DNA from: Neoalteromonas flava | GTDB lineage: Bacteria; Pseudomonadota; Gammaproteobacteria; Enterobacterales; Alteromonadaceae | DNA length: 64,000 nt | NCBI RefSeq assembly: GCF_002807685.1 | Contig: NZ_PEAX01000003.1 | Coordinates: forward strand, 124,001 to 188,000 | Reading direction: 5' to 3' | Shown here: positions 1-9,985 of the stretch, in pieces | Layout of the letters: the number at the start of each line of letters is the position of its first letter | How positions within the stretch are numbered: the first letter of the stretch is position 1 | The notes under the pieces: generated by a model | What the model was told of the DNA's origin: nothing | Database searches by the model: none | What the model saw: only the letters and a program-made list of their open reading frames with translations | Translations under genes and position numbers: made by a program

Positions 1-186
1 CTCGATAAGTTGGAGGGGGCTGGGTATCGCACCTTTAGTCGACCGGTCGAAACCAGTGCAGGGCGCCTAACTAAAGTTTTTGTCGGGCCTGATTTACAAT
101 ACAAAAAGCTAGAAGACGCGCTACCTCACCTTAAAGAGTTGACGGGCCTATCTGGAAAAATCACGGAATTCAGCCAGTCTTTTTAA
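1..186 (+). CDS. dedD: C-terminal end of a SPOR-domain protein (DedD-like), cut by window edge
   Basis: Frame 1 is open from the first base to TAA at 184-186 and gives 61 residues. The stretch KVFVGPDLQYKKLEDALPHL is typical of the last strand and helix of a SPOR (peptidoglycan-binding) domain. In enterobacteria dedD lies directly before cvpA-purF, and the same order is seen here, so the name rests on the domain end plus synteny. SPOR proteins bind denuded glycan strands at the division septum. The N-terminal membrane anchor lies outside the window and cannot be checked. Confidence 0.7.
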   Translation, partial: LDKLEGAGYRTFSRPVETSAGRLTKVFVGPDLQYKKLEDALPHLKELTGLSGKITEFSQSF

Positions 187-315
187 GTTTACACGAGCGA
201 GTACATTGCGTTAATTTCCTTGTCAGTTTGATTGGTATTCAATCACGCATCTGCTAAAATGCGCGCCATTCCATTCGCGCTGTGCTGATCGGCTATCTAT
301 CGAAGATTAATTTGA

Positions 316-801
316 ATGAATTGGTTTGATTTCGCCATTATAGGCATCATTGCTCTGTCGACCATCATTAGTCTGATCCGCGGATTTGTGAAAGAAGCTA
401 TCTCACTAGCGGTCTGGTTCTCAGCATTATTTATTGCCAGTCAATTCTACCCTGATATCGCCGTTTATCTTACCCGTATTAGCGACGAACTACTGCGTAA
501 CGGTGTGGCGATTGCGATTCTTTTTGTGGCCACGTTAATTGTTGGCGGTTTGGTTAATTATGTTTTTACGCAACTCGTAAAAGCCACTGGTTTAAGTGGG
601 ACAGACCGAGCGCTTGGCGCCGTTTTCGGGGCACTGCGCGGCGTTCTGATAATCAGTGCATTATTATTTTTTCTGGACACCTTTACCCCCTCAGCGAATA
701 GCGAATGGTGGCAAACATCTATATTGGTGCCTGAATTTGCAGTCATAATTGAGTGGTTCTTCCAGTATATGAAGGACAGTTCAAGCTTCTTAACTACTTA
801 A
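316..801 (+). CDS. cvpA: CvpA family inner-membrane protein
   Basis: 161 residues with four hydrophobic segments (about 5-25, 30-50, 63-88, 100-125). It begins [20 protein letters not shown] with the motif [12 protein letters not shown], which is characteristic of CvpA/colicin V production proteins. It lies 16 bp before purF in the same direction, the usual cvpA-purF operon order. CvpA is needed for colicin V export in E. coli and is linked to envelope homeostasis; its biochemical activity is unknown. The family and name are secure, the function is not. Confidence 0.9.
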   Translation: MNWFDFAIIGIIALSTIISLIRGFVKEAISLAVWFSALFIASQFYPDIAVYLTRISDELLRNGVAIAILFVATLIVGGLVNYVFTQLVKATGLSGTDRALGAVFGALRGVLIISALLFFLDTFTPSANSEWWQTSILVPEFAVIIEWFFQYMKDSSSFLTT

Positions 802-817
802 GAGATAGGTAATTCAC

Positions 818-2329
818 ATGTGTGGTATTGTTGGAATTGTTGGTAAATCAGGTGTTGCACAATCGTTGTACGACGGCCTGACAGTCTTACAGCATCGTGG
901 TCAAGATGCTGCAGGGATAATGACTATCGACAACAATATGTTTAACTTACGCAAAGCCAACGGCTTGGTGCGCGACGTTTTTCATACACGTCATATGAAG
1001 CGTCTAACAGGCAATATGGGCATTGGGCACTGTCGCTACCCTACGGCAGGCACATCGAGCTCAGCTGAGGCACAACCTTTTTATGTTAATTCGCCGTTTG
1101 GTATTGCCTTTGCACACAATGGCAACTTGACCAATGCCGCTGAATTACAACAAGAGGTTTCGCGTATAGCGCGCCGCCATATCAACACCACGTCGGATTC
1201 TGAGTTACTGCTCAACATTCTTGCTCACGAATTACAAATTTGCTCTGAACTAACCCTCAATAGTACGGACATATTCAAAGTTGTTAGTAAGGTGCATCGT
1301 AAAATTAGAGGCGCGTATGCAGTTGTAGCAGCAATTATTGGACATGGTATTGTCGCCTTTCGGGATCCAAATGGTATCCGTCCGTTAGCGTTAGGTAAGC
1401 GTGTAAGTGAATTAGGCGAAGAATATATGGTTGCATCTGAGAGCGTGGCGCTGGATGCAGTTGGCTTTAAGTTTGTGCGTGATGTAGCCCCTGGCGAGGC
1501 AGTCTATATCACCGAACAAGGCCAACTATTTACCCAGCAGTGCGCAGAAGAGCCAGTATCAGCACCCTGTATCTTCGAGTTTGTTTATTTTGCCCGTCCG
1601 GATTCATTTATCGATGGTATCTCGGTCTATGCATCACGCGTGAACATGGGTAAGAAATTGGGTGAAAAGATCAAGCGCGAGTGGGCTGATTTAGACATTG
1701 ATGTCGTCATTCCTATTCCAGAAACCTCAATGGATGTAGCGCTACAAATCGCCAATACCTTGGACTTACCGTATCGTCAGGGTTTTGTTAAAAACCGCTA
1801 TATTGGACGTACGTTTATCATGCCTGGCCAAACCATGCGGAAAAAGTCAGTGCGGCGTAAATTGAATGCAATTTCGTCTGAATTTAAAGATAAGAATGTT
1901 CTTTTGGTGGATGATTCAATTGTGCGCGGTACGACGTCTAGTCAGATTATCGAAATGGCGAGGGAGTCAGGGGCCAAAAAAGTTTACTTTGCCTCTGCTG
2001 CACCTGAAATTCGCTTCCCTAACGTGTACGGCATCGACATGCCATCCGCAAATGAACTCGTTGCCTACGGTCGTGAAATTGATCAGATCAGTGATTTGAT
2101 CCAAGCCGATGGTTTGATATTCCAGGATCTGGGTGACTTGGTAGACGCTGTGCGCGAAGAGAACGACAGCATCAGTCGCTTTGAAACCTCAGTATTCGAT
2201 GGTAATTACATCACAGGTGATGTGGATCAGAAGTATTTAGAGAGTATCGACGCCGCGCGCGGGGAAAACACCAAAAAGGCGCCAACGATGCAGGCTGAGC
2301 TGAGTAATCTTGATGTGCACAATATGTAA
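818..2329 (+). CDS. purF: Amidophosphoribosyltransferase
   Basis: 503 residues, the normal PurF length. PurF makes 5-phosphoribosylamine from PRPP and glutamine, the first committed step of purine synthesis, in the cytoplasm. The N-terminus MCGIVGIVG places the Ntn-hydrolase nucleophile Cys2 directly after the start Met. The glutaminase half contains GHCRYPTAG and AHNGNL. The PRPP-binding loop is [14 protein letters not shown] at about residues 364-377. It probably shares a transcript with cvpA, and a strong hairpin terminator follows within 60 bp. No PurR box was identified. Confidence 0.97.
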   Translation: MCGIVGIVGKSGVAQSLYDGLTVLQHRGQDAAGIMTIDNNMFNLRKANGLVRDVFHTRHMKRLTGNMGIGHCRYPTAGTSSSAEAQPFYVNSPFGIAFAHNGNLTNAAELQQEVSRIARRHINTTSDSELLLNILAHELQICSELTLNSTDIFKVVSKVHRKIRGAYAVVAAIIGHGIVAFRDPNGIRPLALGKRVSELGEEYMVASESVALDAVGFKFVRDVAPGEAVYITEQGQLFTQQCAEEPVSAPCIFEFVYFARPDSFIDGISVYASRVNMGKKLGEKIKREWADLDIDVVIPIPETSMDVALQIANTLDLPYRQGFVKNRYIGRTFIMPGQTMRKKSVRRKLNAISSEFKDKNVLLVDDSIVRGTTSSQIIEMARESGAKKVYFASAAPEIRFPNVYGIDMPSANELVAYGREIDQISDLIQADGLIFQDLGDLVDAVREENDSISRFETSVFDGNYITGDVDQKYLESIDAARGENTKKAPTMQAELSNLDVHNM

Positions 2330-2382
2330 TATTCAATAAACACAGATCAACATAAGCATCATTTTATTGTGCACATAAAAAA

Positions 2383-2405
2383 AGCCAGCGTGAACGCTGG
2401 CTTTT
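2383..2405. terminator. Rho-independent terminator after purF, probably bidirectional
   Basis: An 8-bp perfect stem (AGCCAGCG / CGCTGGCT) with a TGAA loop, preceded by a run of A and followed by TTTT. The A and T runs let it serve both purF on the plus strand and the Yip1 gene ending at 2435 on the minus strand. Confidence 0.85.
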
Positions 2406-2434
2406 GACCTTCAACAGGCCGACAAGACATTCGC

Positions 2435-3034
2435 CTAGTGGACATACACCGGGCCAACGCCTGCACTCCATAAAATCACTGTTGTCACCATCAGGATAAC
2501 CAATAAAACCAAGCCGCAAGTAACAACAGAACTTGAATAAATAAAACCTTTTTCTTCTGGTATGTGCATCATAATTGGAACACCTGAATACAGAAGATAG
2601 ACCGAATAGGATAATCCTACAAGTCCAACGGCCATAACAAACCAAAGTACCGGATATAGAGCCGCAAAGCCAACCATAAAGAGTGGTGTCGCTGTGTATG
2701 CAGCGAGCTCGAGTGACTGCGTATACGTAGGATTGGAGTCAAATGCCTTGGCTAATTCATGAGCCAATATAGCGAGAGCTACTACGCCGGCGACTAAACC
2801 GAAGTACATGGCAATGCTCATCAACATAGCGCTTTGCTGGGTTAGTTTTATCACGTCACCAACACCGATACTCCAACCGATATGTGCTGCTGAGTAATAG
2901 CCTACGAGTGCGGGAATAAGAGCAATGATACATATGTGACTTAGCGCATAGAAGTAACTTTCATGGCGCTCATCTATCGTATGCCATTCTTCTTTAGGGT
3001 GCGCGTATATCCCCCATAGGTGATTCAAAATCAT
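2435..3034 (-). CDS. Yip1-domain inner-membrane protein
   Basis: About 199 residues with five hydrophobic segments after a short cytoplasmic start containing WGIYAHPKEEWHTI, the usual opening of bacterial Yip1/DUF1282 proteins. An upstream in-frame ATG at 3040 has its AAGGAG only 2 nt away, while the ATG at 3034 has it 8 nt away, so 3034 is preferred. Function is unknown in bacteria; eukaryotic Yip1 proteins act in vesicle traffic, but that should not be carried over. It is monocistronic, convergent with purF and shares its terminator. Confidence 0.75.
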   Translation of the reverse strand: MILNHLWGIYAHPKEEWHTIDERHESYFYALSHICIIALIPALVGYYSAAHIGWSIGVGDVIKLTQQSAMLMSIAMYFGLVAGVVALAILAHELAKAFDSNPTYTQSLELAAYTATPLFMVGFAALYPVLWFVMAVGLVGLSYSVYLLYSGVPIMMHIPEEKGFIYSSSVVTCGLVLLVILMVTTVILWSAGVGPVYVH

Positions 3035-3202
3035 CAGCATGTCTCCTTAAGACAAGTAAGCATCTTATGCATTTATAATTATTTGATTGAATAAACTACG
3101 ATGTAAATACTGATAACAAATATTAACAAGGTGTTAACAAACAGTTTGCTTGATGCTTAAAAAATCGTCAAGCGTTGCTTGGATTTATTTACGGAATGCC
3201 GC

Positions 3203-3222
3203 GGCCTGATCTTATTCAGGCC
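3203..3222 (-). terminator. GC-rich hairpin downstream of the GH17 gene
   Basis: Arms GGCCTGA and TCAGGCC around a 6-nt loop, 35 bp past the GH17 stop on the minus strand. No T-run follows on that strand, so it could be a processing or stabilising hairpin rather than an intrinsic terminator. Confidence 0.4.
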
Positions 3223-3256
3223 GGTGATTATTATAGGGCTCGGCAGGCAGCTGGGT

Positions 3257-4300
3257 TTATTGCTTTGTCTCAAGCAGGATTTTGGCCGCTGGTTTAGCGG
3301 AGCGGTCGACATAAAATAACCCCCAATGTTTTTCCGCACCAGCAGGATTGGCAGGGTTACCTTTCCATGGTTCATCAAAGGCTTCGAAAAACAAGACTGT
3401 GATATTAGTCGCTTGTGACCACGCTAGAACCTCTTTGAGGTAACGAATTTGATTCTGATTGTTGGCTTGCTCGGGAAATTCAGTTGCGGTGGTCGCCCAG
3501 CCAGCCTCTAATATGGCAATTGGGATATCAGGGAGGGCATTGCGCACATCAAGAATATTTTGCTGGGTGTAAGATAACCCCTCTGCAATAGGCTTATTTT
3601 CCCATACCGGATACGTATGCACACCGAGAAAGTCAACATGTTTAGCGAGTTCGGCACCAGATTTTATCCACCACTCATAGTTGTCGGCGACTGTAACCGG
3701 TTGTTCAATAGCACTTTTGACCTGTTGCACGTAAGCGATCACATTTTCTACGGAGACCATATGATCATTCCATTCTACGAGTGCCTCGTTGCCAACATTG
3801 ACCGCTATTACGATGTCTTTATAGGTATTGGCTAAGGTTATTCCGCGTTCAATCTCTGTTAAATTGCGCTGCACATTTTGAGCTAGTTTGAACTCTGGAA
3901 TAGGTTCATCCAGCCAGGGGCATCCTTCGTGATTACTAATTTCGGCGTCGAGCCAAATACCCTGGAGAACGGTTATAGGTAGGGCATGTTGGCGAATTAA
4001 TTCGAGTGTCATTCGACTATTTTCACCGGCATCATATAAGCGAATAAGCTTTACGCCATGGTCAACTAAGATATGTAGATCTTCTAATATTTCATCTGCA
4101 GATGGGTTGTTTGCGCCTGTTCCTCGATCAGGGTGTTGTCCCAATCGGTAACCTGAGTATGCTAATCCAAAATGTTGCCCATCAAGCAGGGCGGAAGAGG
4201 GTTGTATCAGCAAAGGTTCTACCTTTGCACTGGTTTGAAAGGTGACAAAAAAACAGATTGAAAGAATGCTTAGTGATCGTGTAAACCAGCGCAGCGCCAT
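3257..4300 (-). CDS. Secreted GH17 beta-1,3-glucanase
   Basis: 347 residues starting with a Sec signal peptide (hydrophobic core at residues 8-22, cleavage near TSA-KVE). The glycoside hydrolase family 17 signatures are VNVGNEALV, with proposed acid/base E172, and IAILEAGWAT, with proposed nucleophile E265. Family 17 enzymes act on beta-1,3-glucans such as laminarin with retention of configuration; bacterial members are endo- or exo-glucanases or transglycosylases, which the sequence cannot separate. It lies beside the LytS/LytTR pair and upstream of the phosphorylase-GH16 block, so it most likely starts laminarin breakdown outside the cytoplasm. It has no lipobox and no extra binding module. 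Confidence 0.88.
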   Translation of the reverse strand: MALRWFTRSLSILSICFFVTFQTSAKVEPLLIQPSSALLDGQHFGLAYSGYRLGQHPDRGTGANNPSADEILEDLHILVDHGVKLIRLYDAGENSRMTLELIRQHALPITVLQGIWLDAEISNHEGCPWLDEPIPEFKLAQNVQRNLTEIERGITLANTYKDIVIAVNVGNEALVEWNDHMVSVENVIAYVQQVKSAIEQPVTVADNYEWWIKSGAELAKHVDFLGVHTYPVWENKPIAEGLSYTQQNILDVRNALPDIPIAILEAGWATTATEFPEQANNQNQIRYLKEVLAWSQATNITVLFFEAFDEPWKGNPANPAGAEKHWGLFYVDRSAKPAAKILLETKQ

Positions 4301-4409
4301 ATGAGTTTCCTATAGGTATTAATAGTAATATCCCAAATTAGGCTGACTTGCCAATGGTTACCAGTGTTTTGCGCTGAATTGGACTACTGGGCTGGCTAGT
4401 GTGGGTCGT

Positions 4410-5201
4410 TTATGCTCCCGCTTGTAAATACGATTTGATCACTTCGCGGTAGTTGCGACTCACTTTGATTTTATGGTGTTCTCCTAAGATTAAAAAGAAC
4501 TCGCCTTTGGTATGTGGAATGACTTTTTCGATAAAGTTTAAATTGACAATGGTTGAGCGATGCACCCGTTTGAAAATAGAGGAATCGAGCTCTCCGAGCA
4601 GCTCTTTCAAGGTACTTCTCTTAATATGGGTCTCTCCATTTGCATGCACACAAACGTAATCACCAGCTGCTTCCAACCACGCAATATCCGGTTGCTCGAG
4701 AAGGGTGATCTCCTCACGATCTTTAATAATAATCTTGCGCGGTTGACTAGATAGTTCTTCATGTTGGCTTTCATGCGCACTCATTGTATTCATCGCATTG
4801 ATAATGCCCGACTTGAAATCCCGTGATTCGTCCGAGCTCAAGCGTTCACGCGCTCGCTCGATTGCGCGGTCGATGCGCTCTTGGTCGATAGGCTTCAAGA
4901 TGTAATCAACGGCATGTAAATCAAAGGCATTGATTGCGTATTGCTCAAATGCTGTGGTGAACACGATCAATGGCATTGCGTCAGCTTGAATTTGTTTGAC
5001 CACATCCAACCCGTCAATGCCTGGCATTTGGATATCTAAGAACATAATATCAGCGGACTCGGATAGGGCAGCATCCAATGCTTCGCGACCATTCTTACAT
5101 TGCGCCACGATTTCAATGTGCGGATTTTTCTGTAATTTAGACTTCAATAAACCCAGTGCAAGGGGTTCGTCGTCAACAATAATGGTGCGCAATACCGTCA
5201 T
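4410..5201 (-). CDS. LytTR-type response regulator
   Basis: 263 residues. The receiver domain (1-120) has the acidic pair DDE at 10-12, phospho-acceptor D56 in FLDIQMPG, and the conserved TTAFEQYA and LKPI motifs with the switch Lys. The LytTR DNA-binding domain (about 160-260) has EAAGDYVCV and FKRVHRSTIVNLNFI, the family hallmarks. The start codon overlaps the kinase stop by one base (TAATG), so the pair is translationally coupled. Regulators of this class bind spaced direct repeats with a GTT core. Position inside the glucan locus suggests local control, which is inferred. Confidence 0.92.
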   Translation of the reverse strand: MTVLRTIIVDDEPLALGLLKSKLQKNPHIEIVAQCKNGREALDAALSESADIMFLDIQMPGIDGLDVVKQIQADAMPLIVFTTAFEQYAINAFDLHAVDYILKPIDQERIDRAIERARERLSSDESRDFKSGIINAMNTMSAHESQHEELSSQPRKIIIKDREEITLLEQPDIAWLEAAGDYVCVHANGETHIKRSTLKELLGELDSSIFKRVHRSTIVNLNFIEKVIPHTKGEFFLILGEHHKIKVSRNYREVIKSYLQAGA

Positions 5202-6361
5202 TAATTATCGTCTCTTGTTGCGTTCGTTGTTACCGGCTCATAGGGTATCTTGATATCCGTTTGTAAACCACCGTTAGCCGCACTTGTGATAGTAAATGAA
5301 TAGTTAGATTGGTAGAGCAGCTTAAGGCGCTCGTCTGTGTTTTTCAATCCAACCCCTCGACCGGTGACACTTTCAAGCTTACTTTTACCTATTTTTACGC
5401 CCGGTCCGGTATCACTGATTGTGATTGATAATTGGTTATCTTCAACTTTGGCAATGACGCAAATGGTGCCGCCATTTTCACATTTAGCGATAGCGTGCTT
5501 CATTGAATTTTCAATGATAGGTTGCAACAACAGACTGGGAACTAACCCAGTTTTCGCCTCATCGGCAATATCAAACTGCAAGTTGAGACGATCTTCAAAG
5601 CGGATTTTTTCTATTTTTAAATACAAGTTAAGTGCGGCGATTTCACTGTCTAAACTGATTTTTGCATTGGGAATATTGTCCAGCGAATGGCGTAAAAACT
5701 GGCTTAGGTTAACCGTCATAATTTGTGCTTTTTCGCTATCTTCAACTTCAATTAACGCATTGATGGCATTAAGTGTATTACATAAGAAGTGCGGGTTAAG
5801 CTGATAGCGTAGCATTTTTACTTGCGCATCTTTTGCTGCTGCTTGGGCCTGCATTCTTTTCAGCTGTTGCGTTCGCGCTTCAGCTTCTGCTCGCAGCATT
5901 ATTCTATGCTCATGTTGGAGGAGCTCGTAATATTTCACTCCGTAAAACAGTGCTGCCCAACTGATATATACAAAGATACTGCTAAAGAACCAGCCACCGA
6001 AGTCATCCCAAATATGTTCTTCACCGGTCATATATTGAAACATTGCCATGCGCAGTACCGTCCACAGCAGTGAAACCAGCACGACTAAAGAAAAGCTAAT
6101 AATCGATTTAGTAACGGTCGAGCGTTGCCAGACACGCAAAATGCCTTTTTCAATTAATACTGAGAAAAACATCCCCAAGGCAGATTGGGTCAAGATTGGC
6201 GCCACGTAGTTCCAAGATAATTGGTTATACCAAAGCGTTAGAGTGAAAAAAGAAACAATGACAAGAAAACCCCAAAAGCCCAATTGCCAATACAAAAATG
6301 ACGTATCTGGAGGGTCGTAAAACACATCGGGTTCTTGATCTAACGAACTAATTAGCGACAT
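5201..6361 (-). CDS. LytS/YehU-type sensor histidine kinase
   Basis: 386 residues. Four hydrophobic segments (about 23-45, 50-75, 84-108, 122-146) form a membrane sensor without a periplasmic domain. A coiled coil (150-182) leads to the His_kinase domain with YQLNPHFLCNTLNAI, phospho-acceptor H191. The ATPase part has LLLQPIIENSMKHAI and SDTGPGV. No known ligand-binding domain was recognised, so the signal is unknown. It is followed directly by its LytTR partner. The gene starts 122 bp after the phosphorylase stop and past a strong terminator, so it probably has its own promoter in 6362-6440. Confidence 0.9.
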   Translation of the reverse strand: MSLISSLDQEPDVFYDPPDTSFLYWQLGFWGFLVIVSFFTLTLWYNQLSWNYVAPILTQSALGMFFSVLIEKGILRVWQRSTVTKSIISFSLVVLVSLLWTVLRMAMFQYMTGEEHIWDDFGGWFFSSIFVYISWAALFYGVKYYELLQHEHRIMLRAEAEARTQQLKRMQAQAAAKDAQVKMLRYQLNPHFLCNTLNAINALIEVEDSEKAQIMTVNLSQFLRHSLDNIPNAKISLDSEIAALNLYLKIEKIRFEDRLNLQFDIADEAKTGLVPSLLLQPIIENSMKHAIAKCENGGTICVIAKVEDNQLSITISDTGPGVKIGKSKLESVTGRGVGLKNTDERLKLLYQSNYSFTITSAANGGLQTDIKIPYEPVTTNATRDDN

Positions 6362-6440
6362 ATTTTATTATGAGTTGATGAATGAATATTTAGTATTGCA
6401 CACAAACCAGTACTGAGCGAGTCTCTATTGGGGTGGGTAA

Positions 6441-6479
6441 AAAAGAAGGTAAGCGATTGAAAAATCAATCGCTTACCTT
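6441..6479 (-). terminator. Strong intrinsic terminator of the phosphorylase gene
   Basis: A 15-bp perfect stem (6446-6460 with 6465-6479) and a 4-nt loop, followed on the minus strand by a T-rich tract (CTTCTTTTTT). It closes the GH16-phosphorylase transcript 5 bp after the stop and separates it from the kinase gene. Confidence 0.88.
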
Positions 6480-6483
6480 AGTT

Positions 6484-9400
6484 TTAAAGTGCGAGTAAAT
6501 AGGTTTTGGGCAGGCGCAGCAGAATACCGCGAACATAACCATTGCGTTTAAAAATAGCCTCGCTTAACGTGCTATCAAGGTGTGGCTTAGTCAGAGTCAG
6601 GGTAGGTGCATCATTACAAGTAATCTCAATGCAAGGCTCCTCTTCGTCCGAGAGTTCATAAACGATAGGCACTTGGCACCAAGTGTATGCGAGCGACTGC
6701 GGTGCTAGCTGAATGGTTTGCCACGCATTGTCTACGTCTAAATAGCGAAATGCTTGACTCTGGTTTATAAATTCTTGTTCGCGCAACATGAATGGCGAGA
6801 AATGAATACAACCATCTTCAACAAATCCACCTAGTTCAACTAAACGGGTGAGCAGTTCTTCTTTTACTTGCCCCGTCATACCGGGCTGTTGCGCTCCAGC
6901 ATGTTTCGGGGTATGTGAATAGGGATCTGCTGGGAAAGCGCCGTATTCCGTAGGCGACTTGTTAAAGCCAATCCCCTCTCTAACACGATAATAGTGCGCG
7001 ATTAACGCTTGTGTGACGTCTGCGTTTGGAGAATGTCGGTAACTTTCAACCGCCACTTCCTGTACGGCTAACAGTAGTTTGGAAACCATATGCCAATAAA
7101 TACAGCCTAGCCCTTCAAAACCAAACATACCGCCTGAACGTCCCGTGAACTCGCTATGTTTGAACACAGTTTCATAGGTTGCCAGCACATCTGCGAGGGC
7201 CGACTGTTCAGCGGCTGCTGGATAGTCAGCTTGGATTGCCGCCCATTTATCCTTTATGACGTTGGCATTGGCCAGTGCGCTGTTGAACCGATATTGGCCT
7301 TTCTGATCTTGTTCAACTAGGCGTCTATCGTTATTGGCTAGCATGGCCACAAGTAAGGGGTTGGATTGTACGCGTTCAGCAGGAACAACGTTTTTTTGCA
7401 GGAACGTTTGCTGCGCGCGATCGGGGTACAACATAAAGGTTTTCTGATCATCCCGATACATTTCAGAAGCAAATAAGTTATCTAACGTGCACTTCGCCTG
7501 TTCGGCGGATAATGCTCCTGAACTCAGCGCGGCAACCTGACCTTCAAGCATGTCATACAGGTAGTCAACCTGTAGCGATTGCTTGTCGATGGTTAATATG
7601 TTGTATGCATGGTACAGCCCAGACGGCTTTTCGTTGGCAGCTATACTGTGCTGTATCAAGCGCTTTGCCTGAGCGAGCATGGCCAACATGCTCTGCGTAT
7701 CTATGCTTGTTTGGGCAAATTCACCTGTATGCGAATACATCGCTGTACGGTAGGTTTCCGCAGCGCGCCCGAGTTTGGATAATATGGCAAATTGGTAGTC
7801 TGACGACACTGTATCTTGATTGAGCGACTCAGCTGCTTCGTGCAATATTATCGAGGTTTGTGACAACCACTGCGCAACTTCTGCAGTGATTGAGAATTCA
7901 CCTTCCGTACAGGCTTCTAGTGTGGCTTGTAAGAACGCAATGTAGCGATTCATGTAATACAAGGTCACCATGGATAAACCTTGACCCACTAAGGCGTTAT
8001 TCGCATCATTCCATTCAGGTCGCTGGGTATTGAGCCAAATGCCGCCATCAACAACCAAATTACTGAGCTTGGTTAACAGTGGCACCAGCAGCTTTTCCAT
8101 AAGGTTGACCTGATACACTTCACCTCGCTGATTTAATACCAACTTTCCATCCGCACCCATGGTGGCAACGCGTTGCTCAATGAGGTGAGCGAGTTCTTCA
8201 TCGTATAAAACTGTCGCTTTAGGGTTGTCCACCAAGTCATCAAAACCCTTGATCCGATAAGGAACATTGGCATAACTGAAGTGACGCTTTTGCAATAACG
8301 ATAAAAGGGTACTTGGATGAAACTTATGTGATGTTTCTAACAGTTTTTGCAAGTAAATAATTTGGTGGTCGCCCCAGTAACCGATATAACTCCAAGGATC
8401 GTCTGGTTCTTCAACCTCCCAATCAATACCTTGCTTAGTTATGCGGTATGGGTTGTAGCCATCAACGGTAGATGCATTAACAAATTTGGCGATGACCGAT
8501 TCAGTAAATTCTGGATAACTAAGGCTTAAGGCCTCCCAGTTTTGGAAAATATCGCGCCAATTGCCTTGATAGCTAAGCAAGGGATCACCATGCTCGTCTT
8601 TCAACTCTATGGCAAATTGATTCCAAGGGCGACTCGGATCACCGTGGCGACGACCAAAGGTTATGGGTAAATACTCGCTGACCAGTCGAGACAGCTGCGG
8701 ATCATCGATTTCTGCCACCCACTTTTTGAGCATATCCAGACTAAATTCTGCAGGCAGCTTCTCAAGGGCGTTTTTAACCCGTGCGTAGCAAGGCTTATTA
8801 AAATGCTTAACAGTCTTGATTAAGTCAGCACGGGTAATTGTGTATTGGTCAGCAAATATGCCACCGCGCAACACATTGAACAGTGTGTTTGCGTAGTGGT
8901 GCAGAGCAACGACAGGTTCGCCGGTAAGTTGAAAGCCATCGGCTGCCGCCATTATTCGCGCAAGGGCATCGTTACCCTGTGAGTATGACGCATCCAAGAT
9001 TTGATCGAGCGGAACATCAGTGCTGAGTTGGTTGATTAGCTCACTCACTTGCGCTTGCGTTTGTTCAACATTGACGGTTATACGCCAGTTTACTGATTGA
9101 TTAGCAGGCAGAGAACAAGCGTTATGCAGAAGATAGTCGCCGCGCACACCGCGGCTGTAATCTGTCGCCTGAAGCGAGTGGCCTTGCTTAAATGCAGACA
9201 TACACCGATTTGATAAAAAGACCGATGAATTTGCCAACCCTGTGCTAAAAACAGTAGTAGCTCGCAATGATTCGGCTGGTTCAGCGCGGTCGGTTATGGC
9301 TGAATATAAGGTGTATAGTGCTAATGACGTCTCGGGTACGCGTTCTGTCCATTTGTAAGCATCAACGAGGTTACTGGACTGAGTTTGGGTAAAACGGGGT

Positions 9401-9942
9401 GTACCTGCGGGCAAGATGTTCTGTAGACCATCGATAAACTCGATATTTTGCTGCTTGTCAGATTGATTGAACAGTGAGCAACAGCGACTAAAACCGAATT
9501 CATCTGAAAACTTCCAGGTGTAATGAAATTGTAGTTCTAAGTCGTGATTAATTTCTTCAAAGCGCAGCACATTGCCCAACTCGCTTTTGTAAATATTTCG
9601 CGTGATCGCATAGCGGTCATTATGCTCAGTATTAAACGGTTCCCAGAACTTTATTTGTGCATCACTCGTTGTGACTTTAACAATAGTCTTCGGGCCTGTA
9701 TGCGGCGCACTTTCATAGATTTTATCAACGGTGACGTAAGGGAATACCGCATATTCAGGCGATATGCGGCCCATGGTGAGACCACCGGTAGAAGCAGCAA
9801 ATAACCAATGATTGCTGTCTGATACTACGCTAATAAAAAACGGAGCCATGGCATCTACATGACTAATTTTATAGAAAGATTGCTCATCTATCTGAGTTAG
9901 TTCACCTTTACATTCGGTGCTTAGTTGTACTGTGTTTTGCAT
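6484..9942 (-). CDS. Beta-1,3-glucan phosphorylase (GH149/GH161 type)
   Basis: 1152 residues, no signal peptide, hence cytoplasmic. The N-terminal part resembles the beta-sandwich of GH94-like phosphorylases (FAASTGGLTMGRISPEYAVF). The catalytic-domain motif RPEWNDANNAL has candidate general acid D646, matching the WND motif of GH94 enzymes. The length is far above that of cellobiose phosphorylase (about 800) and fits GH149 or GH161 beta-1,3-glucan phosphorylases, which release glucose-1-phosphate from oligo-beta-1,3-glucans. It starts 43 bp after the GH16 laminarinase stop in the same direction and is probably co-transcribed with it. Family choice between GH149 and GH161 is open; the marine gammaproteobacterial setting favours GH149. 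Confidence 0.78.
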   Translation of the reverse strand: MQNTVQLSTECKGELTQIDEQSFYKISHVDAMAPFFISVVSDSNHWLFAASTGGLTMGRISPEYAVFPYVTVDKIYESAPHTGPKTIVKVTTSDAQIKFWEPFNTEHNDRYAITRNIYKSELGNVLRFEEINHDLELQFHYTWKFSDEFGFSRCCSLFNQSDKQQNIEFIDGLQNILPAGTPRFTQTQSSNLVDAYKWTERVPETSLALYTLYSAITDRAEPAESLRATTVFSTGLANSSVFLSNRCMSAFKQGHSLQATDYSRGVRGDYLLHNACSLPANQSVNWRITVNVEQTQAQVSELINQLSTDVPLDQILDASYSQGNDALARIMAAADGFQLTGEPVVALHHYANTLFNVLRGGIFADQYTITRADLIKTVKHFNKPCYARVKNALEKLPAEFSLDMLKKWVAEIDDPQLSRLVSEYLPITFGRRHGDPSRPWNQFAIELKDEHGDPLLSYQGNWRDIFQNWEALSLSYPEFTESVIAKFVNASTVDGYNPYRITKQGIDWEVEEPDDPWSYIGYWGDHQIIYLQKLLETSHKFHPSTLLSLLQKRHFSYANVPYRIKGFDDLVDNPKATVLYDEELAHLIEQRVATMGADGKLVLNQRGEVYQVNLMEKLLVPLLTKLSNLVVDGGIWLNTQRPEWNDANNALVGQGLSMVTLYYMNRYIAFLQATLEACTEGEFSITAEVAQWLSQTSIILHEAAESLNQDTVSSDYQFAILSKLGRAAETYRTAMYSHTGEFAQTSIDTQSMLAMLAQAKRLIQHSIAANEKPSGLYHAYNILTIDKQSLQVDYLYDMLEGQVAALSSGALSAEQAKCTLDNLFASEMYRDDQKTFMLYPDRAQQTFLQKNVVPAERVQSNPLLVAMLANNDRRLVEQDQKGQYRFNSALANANVIKDKWAAIQADYPAAAEQSALADVLATYETVFKHSEFTGRSGGMFGFEGLGCIYWHMVSKLLLAVQEVAVESYRHSPNADVTQALIAHYYRVREGIGFNKSPTEYGAFPADPYSHTPKHAGAQQPGMTGQVKEELLTRLVELGGFVEDGCIHFSPFMLREQEFINQSQAFRYLDVDNAWQTIQLAPQSLAYTWCQVPIVYELSDEEEPCIEITCNDAPTLTLTKPHLDSTLSEAIFKRNGYVRGILLRLPKTYLLAL

Positions 9943-9985
9943 AGGATTAGAAACACTCTAGATTGCTAAACGGGTAAAAATACGG

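Noticed and set aside
2364-2645. 93-residue frame overlapping the Yip1 gene
   Set aside because: Shadow of the Yip1 coding sequence in another frame; it spans the terminator.
6484-9942. GH94 cellobiose or chitobiose phosphorylase
   Set aside because: At 1152 residues it is some 350 longer than GH94 enzymes, and the context is beta-1,3-glucan; GH149/GH161 fits better.
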